Positions 59,405 to 64,000 of a stretch of DNA of 64,000 bases are shown piece by piece. Position 1 is the stretch's first letter; every line of letters starts with the position of its first letter. The notes under the pieces were generated by a model. The model had not been told where the DNA came from. It ran no database searches and worked only from the letters and a program-made list of their open reading frames with translations. Origin of the DNA: Augochlora pura. Its lineage: Eukaryota > Arthropoda > Insecta > Hymenoptera > Halictidae. The translations under genes and the position numbers were made by a program. The DNA is taken from positions 17,045,611 through 17,109,610 of the forward strand of contig NC_135772.1 in NCBI RefSeq assembly GCF_028453695.1, read 5' to 3'.

Positions 59405-59877
59405 ATAACGTGTCTTCGTGTAGAAAATTAAATTAATTTTACGTCCGCTTTTAATACATTTCATAGTGCGTACGGAAATATTCTGAAGCATACGCGCTCC
59501 ACTTAAATAATGATTTTGTTAATATTATTGAAGCCTCGTTGCATTCGATAAAATTTTATTATTTTGAAGTCTTAACAAGAACCTAAACTCGTTGGTTATA
59601 ACGTGTCTTGGTATGGGAAATTAAATTAATTTTACGTCCACCTTTAATCCGTTCCATAGGGCGTACGATAGTATTCTGGAGCATACGCGTTCCTTCTAGA
59701 TAATAATTATGTTAATATCGTGGAAGCTCCGTTGCATTCGATAAATTTTTATAATTTTGAAGTCCCATCTTAACAAGAGCCCAGCAGCGAACATAATAAT
59801 TTTGTTAATATTGTTCAAGCTCCGTTGCATTCGATAAATTTTTATAATTTTGAAGACCCCTCTTAACAAGGATATAA
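59405..59877 (+). repeat. Tandem duplication, period 193 bp, plus a partial third copy
   Basis: Copy 1 (59405-59597) and copy 2 (59598-59790) share ATAACGTGTCTT, AAATTAAATTAATTTTACGT, TTCTGRAGCATACGCG and GTTGCATTCGATAAA at a fixed 193-bp offset. A partial copy (59791-59877) repeats only the second half (GCTCCGTTGCATTCGATAAA, TTTTGAAGACC). The third copy is closest to copy 2. Confidence 0.9.
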
Positions 59878-59938
59878 TTAAGAACTAAATGGTCGTAATT
59901 AACGTAGCTTTGAAAGACGTAATAGTGCAAAGGGTTAA
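59878..59938 (-). mobile_element. Lone end of the TTAA MITE family (copy 4)
   Basis: Read on the minus strand from 59938: TTAACCCTTTGCACTATTAC, then GTCTTTC and CTACGTTAATTACGACC, matching the left terminus of copies 1-3. Similarity fades after about 60-70 bp at the edge of the 193-bp duplication. No confident second end was found; GTTAACACGTACGCT at 59368 is a possible but weak partner. Confidence 0.55.
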
Positions 59939-60522
59939 GGCTAAATCGCATACCAGCTGTTAGCCAAAAATCCTAGCTCAAAAATAGTCGGCTAGGCGCG
60001 TCCCTGTCATAAAAAATATTACTGCAGGGCATTAACAAAAAGAGAGGAAGAGAGAAGAGGAGATCTTTCGATGTATCGAACGCGGCGGCCGCATGAAATT
60101 AGGCGGTAGTGCGCAATAATGGTTTAGTAACGCGTGTTCTCGAGAAGCCGAGGCATCATCCCATCCCCCCGGCGAGAAGAAACGACTCGACTTCCCGCGA
60201 GGAAAATGTACTTAAAAAGTTTCCACGTCTCGTTTATTAAAAATGAATTAACCCCCGGCCTCCTGCGGGGGGGATAAATTTGTTCAAACTTCTTTCGAAA
60301 GCTCCCCCAGCCGACTTTTAATTACCTCGATATCATGATGAAGCGAGTTACGTCGATGGTTCCATTTTGATAAACTACGAACGAAATTTTGCACGAGATT
60401 TCCATACCCTTATGCAGACTTCTCTTTTTTTTACGGCCGCTAACCCGCCACGCGGAGATCGTTCTACGCGAGATAAGACTCGACGATGGAAAATGCAATT
60501 TTTCGACGCGTGCCGGATCGCA
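59939..60522. other. Mixed stretch without a recognisable gene
   Basis: No feature stands out. Confidence 0.5.
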
Positions 60523-60652
60523 ACTGTCTGTTTCTATTTCACGCAGTGTGTGTATTTAGATAGCGCGACGCGTCTGTTTATGACAGACCGTTTCTACTGT
60601 TCGCGTTGTGTCGATATTGACGCGTCTGGTTATGGCCCGTACTTTCTACTTC
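60523..60652 (+). repeat. About 62-bp two-copy module, with a related copy at 61106
   Basis: Both copies carry a (G)TTTCTA(T/C) word followed by GACGCGTCTGKTTATG. A third relative lies at 61106-61166 (GACTGTTTCTACT, GCGCCTCGTCTGGCCATAAC, CTTTCTACT). Confidence 0.55.
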
Positions 60653-61105
60653 TGTCGGTGCGTAGAGAGCGGTAGGAGTAATTAGTGACACCTGTTTCTC
60701 CATTTCGCGGTGTATTAGGTAGAAACGTATTAGTTTCTGGTCACGGGAAATCTCGTAAAATCGTAAGAATGACACATCCATTTACATGTAACAATACAAC
60801 AGCGTGACGCGATACTGACATGATAAAAATACCCAGGTTCGCATTTTTCGAATGTCAGGTGATTTCTCATTAGAACATTAGGTTTCTCAGTAAAACATTA
60901 GCATGTTTCTACCTGAACTTTCTCAGGGATAAATTTTACAATAGGGAACAATATACATTAATTTTAAAATTTTTATTTATCATCCATTTTATTTCATTCG
61001 ATGAAGTTTCATATTTACACTTGGAGTAATTTTAATTTTGAGGAAATTAACATGCATGGCAATATCTCTAAAACAGGTGAAAACGTAATATGGCGGACCA
61101 CGGCC

Positions 61106-61166
61106 GACTGTTTCTACTTTTTCCAACGCATCGCGCCTCGTCTGGCCATAACCGACCCTTTCTACT
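61106..61166 (+). repeat. Dispersed relative of the 60523 module
   Basis: GACTGTTTCTACTTTTTCC, then GCCTCGTCTGGCCATAACCG, then CCCTTTCTACTT, in the same order as the 60523 copies. Confidence 0.5.
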
Positions 61167-61534
61167 TAATTCTACTTCGACCGCGTTCGTCAATAAATTC
61201 TCAATTATCTCTCTAAATTCTACAAACAATAATTACATCGCTTCTTATCGCAGCGTGCTTCAACTGTTTGAATAGCTAATCGACTTTCCGAAAGGTGAAC
61301 CTTGTCGTCGACTGTCTAAAGACGATCGCGAGATCCCGGCAGTTCCTGTTAATGTTTAGGTAGCTCCTGTGTGTTGGTTGTTCGCGGACGATTATCGAAT
61401 TCGCAAACGAGAATCGAATCAAAGTTGAAACGCCACTTGAACACAGGAACGGGGGCGGCGTGAACGGAATCGGTGGATGGCACGGGGGACCGGGAACGGG
61501 GACAGGAGCGCGAATTGGAACGGGAATGGGAAAC
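61167..61534. other. Mixed stretch
   Basis: AT-rich to about 61300, then G-rich GGGAAC-type words from 61440. No gene is supported. Confidence 0.5.
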
Positions 61535-61565
61535 GGGGGAGGGGTGGGGGTGGGGGGAACGGGGA
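61535..61565 (+). other. Strong G-quadruplex motif
   Basis: G5-A-G4-T-G5-T-G6-AAC-G4 with single-base loops, inside a GGGAAC-type G-rich tract (61440-61570). Confidence 0.8.
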
Positions 61566-61680
61566 CAGCTTAATGAGGGAAACTGCAGAGGGCAGGAGTG
61601 CGATTCTTGCCGCGATGAGCCGATCGGCCGAGGGAACGGGAGCGAACCGAAAGTCGTCCATTTAACCAATTCGAGATGGA

Positions 61681-61718
61681 GGGAGAGACGGAGAGAGAGA
61701 GAGAGAGAGAGGGAGAGG
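61681..61718 (+). repeat. (GA)n microsatellite
   Basis: GA run flanked by GGGAGAG words. Confidence 0.9.
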
Positions 61719-61765
61719 TGGGCCGCGTTTCCCAATGCATCGCAAAGGACACTTTATTATTCCGT

Positions 61766-61792
61766 AGGAAGGAAGGAAGGAAGGAAGGAAGG
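61766..61792 (+). repeat. (GGAA)n tetranucleotide microsatellite
   Basis: Six AGGA/GGAA units in tandem. Confidence 0.95.
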
Positions 61793-61839
61793 ACCCTTTT
61801 CGAACAGTTGACTCCGTCGGCTCTCTCCGACTCTTTCTT

Positions 61840-61895
61840 CCTCTTTCTCCCTCCCTCCCTCTCTCTCTCCCTCCGTCTATCTCTGCCCCTTTCTC
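61840..61895 (+). repeat. CT-rich tract
   Basis: CTTTCTTCCTC, CCCTCCCTCC and CTCTCT runs following the GA and GGAA repeats. Confidence 0.8.
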
Positions 61896-62193
61896 CTTCT
61901 GTCTCATCGTTCCTCGTCGATCGCGGATCTCCGGCTCGACCGTACTAACGAGATACATCGATTCAATTCAAGAATGAACTTTCTTCGAGGAGAGATTCAT
62001 CAGGCGTGATTAAAGCAGAGAATTACAGGGCGCACGCGATAAGAAAATTTAATTCTTCATTAAGCACCGCTGTTTCTTCCCGGACAGTTAATTATCGTCC
62101 GTTCGGAATAATTGGGTTGCCGGGAACACCGTGTAAGTTATAACGAGACCCACTCGATCGGATCCGTTATAATTCAACGGGGTTAGAAAACCA

Positions 62194-62195
<2 letters not shown>

Positions 62196-62247
<52 letters not shown>
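62196..62247 (+). repeat. (GA)26 microsatellite
   Basis: The longest uninterrupted GA run in the window. Confidence 0.97.
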
Positions 62248-62250
<3 letters not shown>

Positions 62251-62811
62251 GCGGCAAAGCTTGCAATTACCGTCCCGTATAATTATCGTTGCGCGCCAGC
62301 TTCCCGCGGACTCTTCCTTTAAAACGATCCCGTGGATATTATTCGGAAAAACTCGGGTCGCGTGAATAACTTCGACGGAGACGGTAAGAATTCTGTTGCG
62401 ACGGCGGCAGCGAAGATCGAACGTGCCTCAGCTATCCGTTCAGCAATGAAGTCATAAATGGATTGGCAATAGGTAATAATCCTATGAACGAAATGACTTT
62501 ACGAAGAAATTAGACCGAAGAAAAGACTTTAAAGAAATTCGACCCGACGAATGGACAATACGTGCGCAAGACCCACAGTACCGTACACAGACGATAATTC
62601 ATAAATTTTATTTTAAGAAACGGAGAAGAAACAAACCAGAATTTTGGACCAAATTTCCAACATCTCATTCCAAGTTCATTTCGACACGACCACCTATAAT
62701 CAAAAACGCTTCATTTCCTCCGCCAAAAACTACTCTGCACCAATCAACAGAAACCCGAGTTGCCAACAGACAGAACACAATGAACGCATAGAGAACGCAT
62801 GCAAAACTCAC
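62248..62811. other. Mixed to AT-rich stretch
   Basis: No gene is supported. Confidence 0.5.
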
Positions 62812-62920
62812 CAGAACGAAAATCAAACTCGAACAGAACGAAAATCAAACTCGAACAGAACGAAAACAAAACTCGAACATAACGCATACAGAACGAAAAC
62901 CAAACTCGAACAGAACGCAT
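62812..62920 (+). repeat. 22-bp minisatellite, about 4-5 copies
   Basis: The unit is CAGAACGAAAATCAAACTCGAA. Units start at 62812, 62834, 62856 and 62889, with an 11-bp partial unit (CATAACGCATA) before the last. Flanking AACGCAT words suggest the array grew from a simpler GAACGCAT repeat. Confidence 0.9.
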
Positions 62921-64000
62921 TCGGAAATCGCAAAGAACGCTTATATAAATCGCGAACATCATATCCGTACAGCGTTGTATCAATAAAGCGCGGATAGAAA
63001 CAAGCAAGCGTCTTCAACGCCAAGGCATTGTACCAAACGCGTACACAAATTCGTTGAATTTTCGTTATCGCTCGATCGGCCCGTTCGAGTATACGCGCAG
63101 CAGTGCCGGGGACGCAGCCGCCATTGTGGCTGGTTCGAGTTGCTTGTTCGCAGCCATTCGTAGCGCAAGTTCCTGCAAGAAATTCCGCGGGGATTCATTA
63201 TATTCTCTTGGTAATAACGTCTGAAGTAGAACGGGAACTCACGGTGCCCATCGAAGATAATTGAGTATTATTGGAATTTATGCTGTGCTTGCGGAATTTT
63301 CACGAGGAATTCTAAACGTTCTAAGAACACGAATCCCGGTTACGTGCCCGCCGCTTGTTACACGCGTTTATTTCGCGTGCACGCTCTCTCTCTCTCTCTC
63401 TCTCTCTCGCGCCCCGGATTTAATATTTTGACAACGCCGCGGAGGAGCGCAAAATATCTCTTCCGCGTCCTACGACTTGGATATTACACGTTACGAACAC
63501 CGGTAGACGATGATCGTAGGTGTTTAGGATATACGTTTCTGATATTCGCGTTGTCACTGTACCGAGACACGTCAGTCCTTTGCCATAATTATAACAGTGT
63601 GACCCAGTTGCTCCGGTTTGCGTCGCGTTGTCGCTGACTTATTATTTATTTGGGTAATTATTAATAGTCGTGGAAACTGTGCAGATATTTTAGAAAAATT
63701 CAGTGCACGTTCTGTGATTAGTGTGAATATTTCATGTCCGGTATTTTTTGCAGGTCACTGGAATTTTTCTTCATTTTCGCTGCTCATCTATTTGACACTC
63801 TGCTATTAGTTACGTTAATGTTTTTTAATGTTAAGTGAAGTTAATATTTTTTAATATCTAGTTTTTAATATTTTCCCCCGATTTTTTTCACTTGACTATG
63901 GCATTACTTGTGTATTTAATAATCCTTCATTCATTATATTTCTTGTACTATTACTTATTTTTATATTGGATAATCTATGTATACATATTTAAAAAGAAAA
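62921..64000. other. Mixed stretch to the window end
   Basis: Contains a CT tract (63384-63408). A GCCGCCATTGTGG word at 63117-63129 resembles a YY1/Pho site. A pyrimidine-rich AG (63741-63751, TATTTTTTGCAG) could be a splice acceptor, but the following frame is short. The last 200 bases are AT-rich. No gene is supported. Confidence 0.45.
63384..63408 (+). repeat. (CT)n microsatellite
   Basis: Twelve CT units. Confidence 0.95.

Noticed and set aside
1..64000. Telomeric TTAGG arrays, rRNA or histone clusters
   Set aside because: No TTAGG runs and no recognisable rRNA or histone sequence were seen on either strand.

Overview
This window reads as non-coding DNA from an insect nuclear genome, most likely a hymenopteran and probably a bee. 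The reasons are compositional. Compact CpG-rich blocks alternate sharply with AT-rich blocks, CpG is not depleted, (GA)n/(CT)n tracts are very frequent, and there are short TTAA-ended non-autonomous transposons. No bacterial or viral gene organisation is visible: there are no operons and no recognisable conserved protein family on either strand. The species call is an inference and is weak below the level of insect. The sequence alone does not show whether the window is intergenic or lies in long introns.

Layout. CpG-rich or mixed blocks (about 1-3540, 4440-6880, 7530-13690, 14340-17050, 23760-24840, 25370-28010, 28460-30900, 31760-33480, 34460-36500, 37200-40180, 42000-46980, 47500-48450, 50370-52290, 53270-54960, 57590-59370) contain many chance open frames rich in Arg, Ser and Pro. 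I do not treat these as genes. AT-rich blocks (about 3540-4440, 6880-7530, 13690-14340, 17050-18870, 19480-21000, 21960-23760, 24840-25370, 28010-28460, 30900-31760, 33480-34460, 36500-37200, 40180-40560, 41340-42000, 46980-47500, 48450-49010, 49700-50370, 52290-53270, 54960-55740, 57000-57590, 59370-59940) hold nearly all the transposon remnants and AT minisatellites. One 100-N assembly gap (26120-26219) lies beside a C-tract/G-tract inverted pair.

Most informative content. (1) A small family of about 250-bp elements with TTAA termini followed by CCC(C/T)TTGCACTA-type inverted ends, consistent with piggyBac-like MITEs: full copies at 19537-19787 and 41337-41586, a shorter copy at 47003-47206, and a lone end at 59938. 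(2) A second TTAA element at 25002-25218 with near-perfect inverted ends. (3) A minus-strand open frame (20138 down to 19487) with unusually protein-like composition, interrupted by the first MITE. Its reading frame stays open across the insertion point if the element is disregarded. (4) More than a dozen minisatellites or ancient tandem duplications, including a 24-bp x 11.6 array at 21320-21598. (5) One weak candidate exon with good splice signals at 21025-21201.

No multi-gene system was found. The leads most worth checking are the TTAA element family and the open frame it interrupts.
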